DNA of 46,825 bases, taken from NCBI GenBank assembly GCA_003563915.1, contig PWTE01000295.1:1-46825 (forward strand). Reading direction: 5' to 3'. Source of the stretch: Nitriliruptoraceae bacterium (GTDB lineage Bacteria > Actinomycetota > Nitriliruptoria > Nitriliruptorales > Nitriliruptoraceae). The notes under the pieces are model-generated. The model saw only the letters and a program-made list of their open reading frames with translations. It made no database searches and was not told the origin of the DNA. A program made the translations under genes and the position numbers. Below are positions 1-9,078 of this stretch, piece by piece (the stretch's first letter is position 1; each line of letters begins with the position of its first letter).

Positions 1-65
1 CGCACCCAGTGGAGGACGGAGACGCGCCACGAGGATCCCTCTCCGGACGGTATGGGTCGGTCGGT

Positions 66-851
66 TCAGACGAGGTCGCCAGCGCTGCGACGACGGACGA
101 CACCAGCGAGGCCCAGGGCCCCGAGGGCGAGGGAACCGACGAACAGGCCGGTGTTCGAGCCGGTCGCGATCCCGCCCGCGCCGGTGTCGATGCCGCCCGC
201 GGCGACCGCGACGATCTGCCCACAGGCCGCCGGAGCGGTGGCCTCGATCGGCAGGTCCTCGTTGAGCGAGCTCGGGATCGCCTCGCCGTCCCCGTCCTCG
301 ACCGGGCCGATCTGGCCGTCACCGTTCAGGTCGGTGGCGTGCACGACGACGTGCAGCGAGCTCAGGTTGTCGGCGACGTCCTGCGGCAGTTCGATCGTCC
401 GCGAGTAGTCGAGGGTCCCGGAGGTCGGGAAGCGGTCGACGGCCAGCGCGCTGTCGCCGCTGGTGTCGTCCTCGGTGGTCAGGGACACGGCGACCCCGCC
501 GTAGAACGGTGCTCCATCGAGCACGCTGAAGACGGGTGTGCCGTCGACGAGGGTCTGGCTGGCGATCTCGTCGAAGCCGTCCTCGCCGGGGTTCATGGCC
601 GGCGGACAGACGTTGTCGCCGCCCGGCTCACCGTGGAGGTGCATCGCGTGGGGGAAGCCGTCGAAGAACCCCTGACCCGAGATCGAGATCTCGGCCGTCG
701 TTCCGTCCAGGCTGATGGTGGCGGTGGCGTTGGCGCCGCTGCCGTTGGCCTCGCGAACGTCCGCGGTGAACTCACGGGGGTCTGCGAGCGCTGCCGTCGG
801 CAGTGCCAAGGCGACGAGCCCTGCTGCTGCGATGGTCGTGATCCTTCGCAT
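66..851 (-). CDS. Secreted CHRD-like protein with C-terminal membrane anchor
   Basis: The product has 261 residues. The ATG at 851 follows a strong Shine-Dalgarno (GAGGAGGG) and opens with a clear signal peptide (MRRITTIAAAGL...ALA, about residues 1-23). The mature part is beta-rich, with a His cluster (HAMHLHGEPGG) and a later LHVVVHATDLNGDG stretch that recall CHRD-type extracellular domains. The C-terminus has a hydrophobic helix (TGLFVGSLALGALGLAGVV) followed by Arg-Arg-Arg, which looks like a tail anchor. No LPXTG-type sorting motif precedes it. The function is unknown; an extracytoplasmic, perhaps metal- or copper-associated role is only a guess from the His residues. It is transcribed divergently from ftsK. 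The family call is moderate, and secretion and anchoring are well supported. Confidence 0.6.
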   Translation of the reverse strand: MRRITTIAAAGLVALALPTAALADPREFTADVREANGSGANATATISLDGTTAEISISGQGFFDGFPHAMHLHGEPGGDNVCPPAMNPGEDGFDEIASQTLVDGTPVFSVLDGAPFYGGVAVSLTTEDDTSGDSALAVDRFPTSGTLDYSRTIELPQDVADNLSSLHVVVHATDLNGDGQIGPVEDGDGEAIPSSLNEDLPIEATAPAACGQIVAVAAGGIDTGAGGIATGSNTGLFVGSLALGALGLAGVVRRRSAGDLV

Positions 852-1099
852 GGTGTTGTCCCTCCTCAGGGGGTCGGATCGGTACGCGTCCAGTTCGCCG
901 GGCTCTTCGCCGAGGTTCGCGTCGTCAGACCCGCCGCGCAGCGAACGCATCCACCCGCTACCAGCCGTACACCGGCCAAGCCGTCCGCCGCCGCCCACCG
1001 AACGCGCGCGCGCCGCAACCTCGACCGGTCCCAGGCGTCGGTGTAGTTCCACGGCTGTCGTCTCGCGTTACGCTGCTCACCCCGTCCCCGTCGGAGCCT

Positions 1100-3643
1100 G
1101 TGCCCGTGGCGACCAAGCGGTCCCCCGCCGCGACCCGAGGTGGTCGCGCGAACGGTGGTGCCTCCAGTGGCGGGACCGGGGCGAAGAAGCCGGCGAAGAA
1201 GGCCGCCAAGCGCACCAACGGCACCGCCTCGCGCGGCCCGGAGGCCAACCGCAGCGGCCCCCCCAGGAAGGCGTCCGGCGGCAGCGGCTCGGGTGGTGGC
1301 CGACGACGGCGCCGCGGCCCGCTGGGCCGGCTGGGGGCCTTCTTCGGGGAGCACCTGCGCGCGCAGCGTCAGGACGTCGGTGGTATCGCTCTGCTCCTCC
1401 TGGGCGTCCTGGTCGGGCTGGGCACCTACGCCGACGCGGCCGGCCCGGTCGGCGGTTTCCTGCAGGCCGTCTCCCTCGGGTTGCTGGGTCTGGTCGGGTA
1501 CGCGGTTCCGGTCCTGTTGGCGTGGCTCGGGGTCCTGATCGTCCTCGATCGACCCGATGCGGAGATCGGACGGATCATCGTCGGTTCGGTGCTCCTGGCG
1601 GTCGGGATCCTTGGTGCGATCCACCTGCTCGCGGGTTCACCACAGCTCGCGGACGGGGTACGCGAGCTGTGGACCGCCGGGGGGATCGTGGGGCTGGCGA
1701 TCGCTGCACCGCTCGAGTGGGCCCTCTCCGTCTGGGGGGCGAGCGCGGTGCTGGTCGCGGTCATCGCCCTCGGTCTGCTCATCGTGACCCGCACGCCCTT
1801 CTCGGCGGTCGTCGACGCGGTCAAGCGGATGTTCCAGCCGTCCGCTGACGACGCCAGGTTCGATGACGATCCGGCGGAGCAGCGCGGCGGCACGCGTGCG
1901 TCGGCGCCCGCTGACGAGGATGCGGACACCCAGGTGGTCGGCGGGACCCCGATCCGGGCGACCCTGGCCAACAAGGAGGCGGTCCAACCGAGCCTCGACG
2001 AGGCTCCTCCTCCGGAGCAGCCGCCGGGAGACGCGAGCGATCCCGGGGTCGCCGCGATGCCGGCTCCTCCGACGGATGCCGCGAGCACGAAGGTCCCGAA
2101 GAAGGCCCGCAAGGTGGCCCCCGTCCGCTCGTGGGACGATTACGAGCTGCCGCCGATCGATCTGCTCGCCAAGGGCAAGCTCCAGGGCCGCGAGTCGGTC
2201 CGCACGATCGAAGCGCAGACCCAGGCGCTGCAGGAGACCTTCCACCAGTTCGGCATCGACGCGCAGGTCGCACGGTGGTCCCGGGGACCGACCGTCACCC
2301 GCTTCGAGGTGGAGCTCGGACCAGGGGTCCAGGTCAAGAAGGTCGCCAACATGGGCGACGACATCGCCTACGCCCTGGCGTCGCCCGACGTGCGCATCGT
2401 CGCGCCGATCCCGGGCAAGTCCGCGATCGGCATCGAGGTCCCCAACCGTCAGCGCGACCTCATCACCCTCGGCGACGTCCTACGGTCGGACGAGGCGGAG
2501 CGCGACCCGCACCCGATGACCGTCGCGCTCGGGGTCGACATCGCCGGGGAGCCAGCGCTGGTCAACCTCACCACGATGCCGCACCTGCTGGTGTCGGGTG
2601 CGACCGGCTCGGGGAAGTCCGTCACCCTGAACGGGATGATCTCCTCGATCATCATGCGGGCACGGCCCGACCAGGTGCGCATGATCCTGATCGACCCGAA
2701 GCGGGTCGAGCTCAACGCCTACCAGGGGGCGCCGCACCTGCTGTCACCCGTCGTGACCGACCCGCGACGTGCGACCGATGCCGTCCAGTGGTGCGTGAAG
2801 GAGATGGAGCAGCGCTACGAGCTGCTCGCCCAGCTCGGCTACCGCAACATCGACGGGTACAACGACGCCGTTGCGGCCGGCGAGGTGGCACCGCGACCGG
2901 GGCCCATGGAGCTGGACGAGGACGGCGACGAGCGGCCCACCATGATCGAGGCCAAGCCGCTGCCTTACATCCTGCTCGTGATCGACGAGCTCGCGGACCT
3001 GATGCTCGTCGCTCCGCGTGACGTCGAGGACGCGATCTGCCGGATCGCGCAGATGGCCCGGGCGGTCGGCATCCACATGATCATCGCCACGCAGCGACCG
3101 TCGGTCGACGTGATCACCGGGCTGATCAAGGCGAACATCCCGTCGCGGCTGGCGCTCGCGGTCGCATCCCAGACCGATTCGCGCACGATCCTGGACGCCA
3201 ACGGGGCCGAGAAGCTGGTCGGCAAGGGCGACATGCTGTTCCAACCCGCCAGTCAGGGCAAGCCGTCCCGCCTGCAGGGCTGCTGGGTGACCGAGCGTGA
3301 GATCACGACCGTCGTGGGGTTCTGCAAGGCGCAGCGCTCGGCCGAGTTCGAGGAGGTCGTCAAGGAAGGAGCTGTGGCGGAGCAGACCGACGCCGCGCGC
3401 TCCGGCGACGACACGTCGGACGAGGCGCTGCTGGGTCGTGCGGCCGAACAGGTGGTGGTGAGCGGCCTGGGCTCCACCTCGATGTTGCAGCGCAAGCTGC
3501 GGATCGGGTTCGCCAGAGCCGGACGGCTCATGGACGAACTCGAGGAGCTCGGGGTCGTGGGTCCGAACGAAGGGTCCAAGGCTCGCGACGTCCTGTGGAC
3601 GCCCGAGGAACTCGACGACGCGCGGTCACGTGGCGTGCTGTAG
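1100..3643 (+). CDS. ftsK: DNA translocase FtsK/SpoIIIE
   Basis: This is the septal DNA pump that moves chromosome ends through the division site and activates XerCD at dif. The 847-residue product has a basic, low-complexity N-terminus, several membrane helices at about residues 90-215, a Pro/Ala/Asp-rich linker to about residue 340, and the RecA-like motor. Walker A is GATGSGKS at residues 500-507. Walker B-type LLVIDELADLM and the IIATQRPSVDVITG motif follow. The C-terminal gamma winged helix (MLQRKLRIGFARAGRLMDELE) reads KOPS sequences. A GTG start is used; a second in-frame GTG lies two codons downstream. The length is typical of actinobacterial FtsK. The identification is secure and the exact start is not. 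Confidence 0.96.
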   Translation: MPVATKRSPAATRGGRANGGASSGGTGAKKPAKKAAKRTNGTASRGPEANRSGPPRKASGGSGSGGGRRRRRGPLGRLGAFFGEHLRAQRQDVGGIALLLLGVLVGLGTYADAAGPVGGFLQAVSLGLLGLVGYAVPVLLAWLGVLIVLDRPDAEIGRIIVGSVLLAVGILGAIHLLAGSPQLADGVRELWTAGGIVGLAIAAPLEWALSVWGASAVLVAVIALGLLIVTRTPFSAVVDAVKRMFQPSADDARFDDDPAEQRGGTRASAPADEDADTQVVGGTPIRATLANKEAVQPSLDEAPPPEQPPGDASDPGVAAMPAPPTDAASTKVPKKARKVAPVRSWDDYELPPIDLLAKGKLQGRESVRTIEAQTQALQETFHQFGIDAQVARWSRGPTVTRFEVELGPGVQVKKVANMGDDIAYALASPDVRIVAPIPGKSAIGIEVPNRQRDLITLGDVLRSDEAERDPHPMTVALGVDIAGEPALVNLTTMPHLLVSGATGSGKSVTLNGMISSIIMRARPDQVRMILIDPKRVELNAYQGAPHLLSPVVTDPRRATDAVQWCVKEMEQRYELLAQLGYRNIDGYNDAVAAGEVAPRPGPMELDEDGDERPTMIEAKPLPYILLVIDELADLMLVAPRDVEDAICRIAQMARAVGIHMIIATQRPSVDVITGLIKANIPSRLALAVASQTDSRTILDANGAEKLVGKGDMLFQPASQGKPSRLQGCWVTEREITTVVGFCKAQRSAEFEEVVKEGAVAEQTDAARSGDDTSDEALLGRAAEQVVVSGLGSTSMLQRKLRIGFARAGRLMDELEELGVVGPNEGSKARDVLWTPEELDDARSRGVL

Positions 3644-3657
3644 CGCGCCACGTCGGG

Positions 3658-3960
3658 TCATCGCCAGCGGAACTCGCCGGAGGCCTGGTCCCGCTCGCCC
3701 TTGAGCTGCTTGCGCGCGTTGATGAGCGCGATGGCGCCCCCGATGAAGAGCAACGCCCACATCAACAGCCCGAAACGGTCACGCGAGGTGTCGACCAGCG
3801 CGATCCGGTGATCGTCATCGTCGCCGGCCGGGGCTTCCTCGACGGCGAGGTCCACGGCCGTTGCGACGGCGCCGGTGTCTGCGAGCGCAGGGGTGACCAT
3901 CAGCGCGAACGCCGCCATCGTGGCGATGGCGACCAGGGTGATCTTCCGTCGAGCGTTCAT
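3658..3960 (-). CDS. Small exported or membrane protein, unknown function
   Basis: The 100-residue product starts with a signal-peptide-like segment (MNARRKITLVAIATMAAFALMVTPALA). An acidic stretch (EEAPAGDDDD) follows, then one transmembrane helix at about residues 68-84 (FGLLMWALLFIGGAIALI), and a short charged tail. The topology suggests a small single-pass protein with its acidic part outside. The ATG at 3960 is chosen because it places the signal peptide at the N-terminus. The same frame stays open far upstream, but that part overlaps the rodZ-like gene antisense and is not credible. The gene converges on ftsK (14 bp apart) and diverges from the rodZ-like gene. I do not recognise a family. 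Confidence 0.6.
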   Translation of the reverse strand: MNARRKITLVAIATMAAFALMVTPALADTGAVATAVDLAVEEAPAGDDDDHRIALVDTSRDRFGLLMWALLFIGGAIALINARKQLKGERDQASGEFRWR

Positions 3961-4185
3961 GAGGACACATCCTAGCCGTGCGTCCACGGTGGTACCGCAT
4001 CGGTCGGGGATGGTTGCCCACCGGCCAGATGCTGGTGGTGCAGGGTTCCCTGCGGCGTCGTACGATGCCAGCGTTGACCTGCGGAGACGTCCCGTGCGGC
4101 CCCGCGGAGACCCTCGTTGGCACGAGCAGGTGCCGGCGTCGGAGGAACAGCCACCGGGACCGTACTCGACCATGACAAGGACGTC

Positions 4186-4980
4186 GTGAGCACTGGGATC
4201 GGTGACACCCTGCGGGAAGCCCGCGAGGCCCAGGGCCGCACCCTCGAGGATGCGGCTCGAGCGGTCCGTGCCCGCGCGGTCCAGTTGCAGGCCCTCGAGG
4301 ACGAGCGCTTTGACAGCTTCGGTGGGACGGTCTACGCCAAGGGGTTCCTGAAGAGCTACGCCGAGGAGCTCGGTCTGGACCCGGCTCCCCTGGTGGACGC
4401 CTTCCGCGAGCAGATGGGCGAGAGCCAGACCGAGAGCGTGTCCGGAGGCATGGTCAAGCCCGTCAAGACCCCCGGACCGAAGGGGACGCCCCCGCCGGCA
4501 TGGGCGGCGTGGGTGCTGGTCGCTGCCGTGGTGGTCGCCGGGCTGTTCTTCCTCGGGCTGATCTTCCCGTCGTCCGCTCCCACGCCGGCCGAGGAAGCGG
4601 TGACCGGGCCGCCGGTCTCGCCCGCCCCGCAGGAGGAGCCTGTCGAGGAGCCTGAGGAGGGCACGGAGGAGCCGGCGCCCGAGCCCGAACCGGCCCCGGA
4701 ACCCGAGGAGCCTGAGGAGCCGGAGTTCGAGGGCGTCGAGGTGGTGCTCGCGACCGAGAACGCGTCGTGGATGCGCGTGACGGTCGATGGCGCGGTGATC
4801 CTCGAAGAGACCGTGCCGGCGGGGGAGACCCTCCGCTACGAGGGTGACGAGGTGATCGTCCGGTTCGGCAACGCCGGCGGCGTGCGGACGCAGTACAACG
4901 GTGAGGATCTGGGTGCGGCCGGCGGCAGCGGCGAGGTCGTCGAGCTGCGCTTCACCGAGGACGGGGTCGAGACCGTCTGA
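4186..4980 (+). CDS. RodZ-like helix-turn-helix membrane protein
   Basis: The 264-residue product has the RodZ layout. An N-terminal helix-turn-helix (GDTLREAREAQGRTLEDAAR, about residues 5-70) is followed by a single membrane helix near residues 107-127 (AWVLVAAVVVAGLFFLGLIF). A Pro/Glu-rich spacer (many EPE and PEP units, about 130-185) leads to a C-terminal beta domain of the DUF4115 type containing NASWMRVTVDG. In rod-shaped bacteria RodZ links MreB to the wall machinery; in actinobacteria the role is less clear. The GTG at 4186 is chosen because AAGGAC lies just upstream and the HTH begins immediately. The position between ftsK and rimO is the usual actinobacterial one. Confidence 0.85.
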   Translation: MSTGIGDTLREAREAQGRTLEDAARAVRARAVQLQALEDERFDSFGGTVYAKGFLKSYAEELGLDPAPLVDAFREQMGESQTESVSGGMVKPVKTPGPKGTPPPAWAAWVLVAAVVVAGLFFLGLIFPSSAPTPAEEAVTGPPVSPAPQEEPVEEPEEGTEEPAPEPEPAPEPEEPEEPEFEGVEVVLATENASWMRVTVDGAVILEETVPAGETLRYEGDEVIVRFGNAGGVRTQYNGEDLGAAGGSGEVVELRFTEDGVETV

Positions 4981-5062
4981 GCTGCCCTCGTCGGCCCGTG
5001 TCGCCGCGCCGGTCCCATCCGTCCTGCCCGTGACCGCCACCATCGTCTGATCCGGAGTCCCC

Positions 5063-6721
5063 GTGTCCACCCACCACCTCGACGTAGCTGCTGCTGCCAC
5101 CGCTGCCAGGTCTGCGGGTGCTGGCTCGCGCGTGGCGATCGTCACCCTTGGGTGTGGGCGCAACGAGGTGGACAGCGACCAGCTCGCCGGCCTCTTCCAC
5201 CGCGACGGCGCGACGGTCGTCGACGAGCCCGGCGACGCGGACGTCGTGCTGGTCAACACCTGCACCTTCATCGCGCCGGCGAAGCAGGAGTCGATCGACA
5301 CCGTGCTGGCGGCGTGCCAGCTCAAGGACGACGGGGACGCCCGGGCGGTGCTGGTCGTCGGCTGCATGGCGCAGCGCTACCCCGACGAGCTGGCCGAGGC
5401 GATCCCCGAAGCCGACGCGATCGTCGGGTTCGACGGCTACGGGCGTCTGCCGGCGATCGTCGAGGACGTGCTCGCCGGCCGCCTGACCGAGCGCATCGTC
5501 GGGGTCGGAGCCGCGCACCCGGGAAGCCGGCCGACGGCGGGGGCGGCCGCGACCGAGCAGGTGGGCTCGTCACGGCTGTCGTTGCCGGTGCTGGTCGCGC
5601 CGCCGAGCCCGGAGCCGGCGCAGGCGACGACCCAGGACGAGCTCGACCGCATCCCACCGTCGGGGCCGCGCTTCCCGATCCGCGCGCACGACGGCCGGCC
5701 GTGGGCGTACCTGAAGATCGCCAGCGGCTGCGACCGCATCTGCACCTTCTGCGCCATCCCGTCCTTCCGTGGGCGGTTCCGTTCCCGGCCGCTCGACGAC
5801 ATCCTCGCCGAGGCAGCCTGGCTCGCCGACAACGGGGCGCGGGAGCTGGTGCTGGTCAGCGAGAACACCACCTCGTGGGGCAAGGACCTCGACGGCGGCC
5901 GCGCGTTGCAGCCGACCCTGCTGCGCGAGCTGTCGCAGGTGGACGGCATCGAGCGGCTGCGGCTGATGTACCTCCAGCCCGCCGAGCTCACCCACGAACT
6001 GATGGAGGCGATCGCGACGGAGCCCAAGGTCGCGAGCTACTTCGACCTGTCGCTGCAGCACGTGTCCGGGCCGGTGATCGCGCGGATGGCTCGCTCCGGC
6101 GACCACGAACGGTTCGGCGAGCTGATCCGCCACCTGCGCAACCTGGACCCCGATGCGGTGTTCCGGTCGAACTTCATCCTCGGCTTCCCGGGCGAGACCG
6201 AGGAGGACGTCGTGCGGTTGGAGGACTTCCTGACCGAGCATCGCCTGGACTGGGTCGGTCTGTTCGCCTTCAGCCGCGAGGACGGCACGCCCTCCGACGA
6301 CCTGCCGGATCAGATCGCGACGGAGGTCGCCGAGGAACGCGTCCGCCGCGTCGGTGAGCTCCAGGAGCAGCTCGCGGACGAGGCCGCACGCCGGTTCGTC
6401 GGTCGCCGCCTCGAGGTGACCGTCCAGGAACGTGTCGACGAGGCCGGAACCGTTGCCACGCTCGGGCGCTCCTACCGGGAAGCGCCGGACACCGACGGGG
6501 ACATCCACCTCGTGGTCGCTGATGGCGGCGCCTCGGTGGGGGACGGTCCGGCGACGGATCCAGGCTCGAACGGGCGGGACGGACGCGTAGGCTCGTCCCC
6601 CGCGGACCTCCCGGTCGGACGCACGGTGACCGCCACGGTCATCGAGGCGGTCGGGGTCGACCTGGTGGCCGAGGTGCACCCGGCGAACGCCGGACCGAGC
6701 GAACGAGGACCGCAGCCCTGA
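5063..6721 (+). CDS. rimO: Ribosomal protein uS12 Asp methylthiotransferase RimO
   Basis: RimO is a radical-SAM enzyme that adds a methylthio group to an Asp of ribosomal protein S12. The N-terminal UPF0004 domain has the second cluster's three Cys at about 31 (LGCGRNEVDSD), 67 (NTCTF) and 101 (VGCMAQRY). The radical-SAM CxxxCxxC is CDRICTFC at residues 223-230, and a C-terminal TRAM domain follows. LGCGRNEVDSD separates it from MiaB, whose signature is FGCQMN. At 552 residues it is longer than usual: an Ala/Pro-rich insert of about 50-60 residues lies before the radical-SAM Cys, and a Gly/Asp-rich insert interrupts the TRAM domain. The GTG start has GGAG upstream. pgsA follows after 8 bp. 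Confidence 0.93.
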   Translation: MSTHHLDVAAAATAARSAGAGSRVAIVTLGCGRNEVDSDQLAGLFHRDGATVVDEPGDADVVLVNTCTFIAPAKQESIDTVLAACQLKDDGDARAVLVVGCMAQRYPDELAEAIPEADAIVGFDGYGRLPAIVEDVLAGRLTERIVGVGAAHPGSRPTAGAAATEQVGSSRLSLPVLVAPPSPEPAQATTQDELDRIPPSGPRFPIRAHDGRPWAYLKIASGCDRICTFCAIPSFRGRFRSRPLDDILAEAAWLADNGARELVLVSENTTSWGKDLDGGRALQPTLLRELSQVDGIERLRLMYLQPAELTHELMEAIATEPKVASYFDLSLQHVSGPVIARMARSGDHERFGELIRHLRNLDPDAVFRSNFILGFPGETEEDVVRLEDFLTEHRLDWVGLFAFSREDGTPSDDLPDQIATEVAEERVRRVGELQEQLADEAARRFVGRRLEVTVQERVDEAGTVATLGRSYREAPDTDGDIHLVVADGGASVGDGPATDPGSNGRDGRVGSSPADLPVGRTVTATVIEAVGVDLVAEVHPANAGPSERGPQP

Positions 6722-6729
6722 CCGACCCC

Positions 6730-7380
6730 GTGCGACCCCGGACGGAGCCCGACGTGGACGAGCGGCACGGCGACGCGTCGCGTGAGCCCGACGTCGTGCC
6801 GCTCGAGGAGCTGCGGGAGGACGAGCCGCACTGGTTCAACGTCCCGAACCTGCTGACGTTCCTGCGGGCGTTGCTGGTCCCGGTGATCCTGTTGCTGCTC
6901 CTCGCCGATGGGACGGCAGCGCGGTGGTGGGCCTTCGGGATCTTCCTGTTCGCTGCGGCGACCGATTCCGTCGACGGCTGGGTGGCCCGGCGCTGGCACG
7001 GGGTGACGACCTGGGGGCAGCTCGCCGACCCGATCGCGGACAAGCTGCTGATCATCGGCTCGCTGGCGAGCCTCGCCGTGATCGGGGAGCTGCCGGTGTG
7101 GGCGGTGGTCGTGATCGTCGCCCGCGAGGCCGCGGTCACCGTGTTGCGGATCGTGTTGGTCAAGCGGCTCGACCTCGTCATCCCCGCGTCGGGGTGGGGC
7201 AAGGTCAAGACGGCCTCACAGGTGGTGGCGGTGGCCGCGTTCCTGCTGCCCGGCATGCCGGCGGTGGTCGCGATGGTGCTGCTCTACCTCGCCGTGCTAC
7301 TCACGATCTGGTCGGGACTGGAGTACGCCTTCCGCACCGGACGGCTGACCCGCGGGGCCCGGAACGGAGGGACGACGTGA
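6730..7380 (+). CDS. pgsA: CDP-diacylglycerol-glycerol-3-phosphate 3-phosphatidyltransferase family protein
   Basis: This is a CDP-alcohol phosphatidyltransferase that makes phosphatidylglycerol phosphate from CDP-diacylglycerol in the membrane. The family signature DG-x2-AR-x8-G-x3-D-x3-D is present (DGWVARR followed by GQLADPIAD), embedded in several hydrophobic helices. Up to 216 residues are encoded. A GTG at 6730 gives this length, but a second in-frame GTG at 6754 has a better-placed GGAG and may be the real start; the first 30 residues are polar and not conserved-looking. The TGA overlaps the GTG of cinA, so translation is probably coupled. The rimO-pgsA-cinA order is typical of actinobacteria. 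Confidence 0.9.
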   Translation: MRPRTEPDVDERHGDASREPDVVPLEELREDEPHWFNVPNLLTFLRALLVPVILLLLLADGTAARWWAFGIFLFAAATDSVDGWVARRWHGVTTWGQLADPIADKLLIIGSLASLAVIGELPVWAVVVIVAREAAVTVLRIVLVKRLDLVIPASGWGKVKTASQVVAVAAFLLPGMPAVVAMVLLYLAVLLTIWSGLEYAFRTGRLTRGARNGGTT

Positions 7381-8687
7381 CGCTCGGGACGATCGACGGC
7401 ATCGTGATCCGCGAACCTGACGAACCCGTCCGCGCGGCGGTGCTGTCGGTGGGTAGCGAGCTGTTGCTCGGTGACCTGACCGATACCAATGCCACGTGGG
7501 TGAGTCTGCGGCTGCGTGAGCTGGGGGTCGAGGTGGTGCACCACCTCGCCGTCCGTGACGTGCTGGCGGAGTTCCTCGATGCGCTGGCCTGGCTGGCGGA
7601 GCGCGTCCACCTCATCGTCGTCGGGGGTGGGCTCGGCCCGACCGTCGATGACCTGACCCGCGAGGCCATCGCCGAAGCCGCCGGGGTCCCGCTGGAGCAT
7701 CACGACGACCTCGCCGAGATGATCGCCGAGCGGTTCCGGGCCGGCAGGTTCGAGATGGCGCGCCAGAACCTCAAGCAGGCCCTTATCCCGAAGGGTGCTA
7801 CGCCCTACCCACCGGTTGGCACGGCGCCGGGGTTCGGGCTGACGCTGCCCGAGCCGACCGCGACCCGGGTGGTGGCGCTTCCGGGTGTGCCGTGGGAGCT
7901 CAAGGAGCTGTTCGGCCGGTTCGTCGCCGACGAGGTCCGCCAGCTGGCCGGGGCCCGGGCGACGGTGACCCGGATCGTGCACGTCGTCGGCAGGGGCGAG
8001 TCGAACGTCGCGTCGGTGATCGAACCGCTGCTCGAGGGCCGCGACGACGTGGTGCTGTCATTCCTGGCGCGGTCATCGGAGATCCAGGTCCGGCTGACGG
8101 TGTCGGCCGAGGACCCGCACGCGGCACGGGCGGCGTCGCAGCCGCTGGTCGAGGAGGTGGTGGCGGCGCTCGGCAGCGCGGTCGTCGGGGTTGACGACGA
8201 CGTGCTGGAGGACGTGGTGCTGCGGCTGTTGCAGGAGCGGGGGCAGACGGTCGCGACCGCCGAGTCCGCGACCGGCGGTGACGTCGCCGCGCGGCTGGCG
8301 CGGGTGGCCGGGGCGTCGGCGTCGCTCGTCGGTGGGATGGTGGTCTACACGGCTGCTGCGAAGGACGGCCTGGCAGGGCTGGACGCGGCGCTGGTGGCGG
8401 CGGAGGGTGAGGTCAGTGAGGCGGTCACCCGTGACCTGGCCCGGGCGGCGCGTGAGCGGACCGGTGCGGACTGGGGGATCGGCGTGACCGGCGTGGCGGG
8501 TCCGTCGATGGTGGACGACCTGCCCATCGGGTCGTGCTTCTGGGCGCTCGCGCACCCGAACGGCGAGGTCGAGGTCCACGGCCGCCGCATCCCCGGCGAC
8601 CGTGGCCAGGTGATCGCGCGGCTCGGCAGTGCGGCGCTGGACCTGCTGCGCCGCCGGCTGCTGGTCGACGGCGTGGACGATGACTGA
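7377..8687 (+). CDS. cinA: CinA-type competence/damage protein with nicotinamide-nucleotide amidase domain
   Basis: The product has 436 residues. The N-terminal COG1058 domain (VLSVGSELLLGDLTDTN, then GGLGPTVDDLT) is a molybdopterin-binding-like fold linked to pyridine-nucleotide hydrolysis. The C-terminal PncC domain (TVATAESATGG, then YTAAAKD and GVTGVAGPS) deamidates nicotinamide mononucleotide. The Ser of AES and the Lys of AAAK are kept, while the common AESCTGG is AESATGG here. The usual GPTHDD is GPTVDD. The GTG at 7377 overlaps the pgsA stop and has GGAGGG upstream. CinA is often co-transcribed with recA in other bacteria; here recA lies 3.7 kb downstream. The identification is strong and the role in vivo is not shown. 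Confidence 0.92.
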   Translation: MTLGTIDGIVIREPDEPVRAAVLSVGSELLLGDLTDTNATWVSLRLRELGVEVVHHLAVRDVLAEFLDALAWLAERVHLIVVGGGLGPTVDDLTREAIAEAAGVPLEHHDDLAEMIAERFRAGRFEMARQNLKQALIPKGATPYPPVGTAPGFGLTLPEPTATRVVALPGVPWELKELFGRFVADEVRQLAGARATVTRIVHVVGRGESNVASVIEPLLEGRDDVVLSFLARSSEIQVRLTVSAEDPHAARAASQPLVEEVVAALGSAVVGVDDDVLEDVVLRLLQERGQTVATAESATGGDVAARLARVAGASASLVGGMVVYTAAAKDGLAGLDAALVAAEGEVSEAVTRDLARAARERTGADWGIGVTGVAGPSMVDDLPIGSCFWALAHPNGEVEVHGRRIPGDRGQVIARLGSAALDLLRRRLLVDGVDDD

Positions 8688-8994
8688 CCGCCACGGAGGG
8701 CGCGTACCGGCGCCGGAGCTGCGCGAGACCGCCGACATCTGGTTCGACACCGGGGCGGACCCCGAGGTGGTCTGGGACCGCGAGGGTGTCCGCTTCCGGT
8801 TGGCCGACCCGGACGGTGGGGGCGAGCTCACGCTGCTGGAGGTGCCAGGTGGCGCGCGGGACCCGGAACGGGTGGCGCGGGTGCTGGCCGAGGGTCTGGC
8901 GGCCTGCGACTTCCCGCCGACCGGGGACGGCGCGAGCCCTCGTCACGTGGTGGCGACGCTCCGCGCCGCTGGCCTGGACCCGGACGTGTTGTAG
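8680..8994 (+). CDS. Small hypothetical protein overlapping cinA
   Basis: The product has 104 residues. The ATG lies inside the end of cinA (an overlap of 8 nt), which suggests translational coupling. The sequence is hydrophilic, with a beta-rich middle (WDREGVRFRLADPDGGGELTLLEVP) and two predicted helices (DPERVARVLAEGLAACDF and PRHVVATLRAAGL). There is no signal peptide or membrane segment. Third-codon positions are strongly G/C, as expected for a real gene here. I do not recognise the family. Its coupling to cinA suggests a shared transcript but says nothing firm about function. Confidence 0.6.
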   Translation: MTDRHGGRVPAPELRETADIWFDTGADPEVVWDREGVRFRLADPDGGGELTLLEVPGGARDPERVARVLAEGLAACDFPPTGDGASPRHVVATLRAAGLDPDVL

Positions 8995-9078
8995 CTCCGG
9001 CTCGGTGTAGCGATCCGAGGGTTGCTGCGTGGCCGGTCGCGGCGTGTTCGGGGGCGTGCGCAGGACGATGGTGCGGGG

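Noticed and set aside
3961-5367. Long minus-strand frame joined to the small membrane protein
   Set aside because: It is antisense to the rodZ-like gene and rimO and consists of shadow sequence. A signal peptide begins at 3960.
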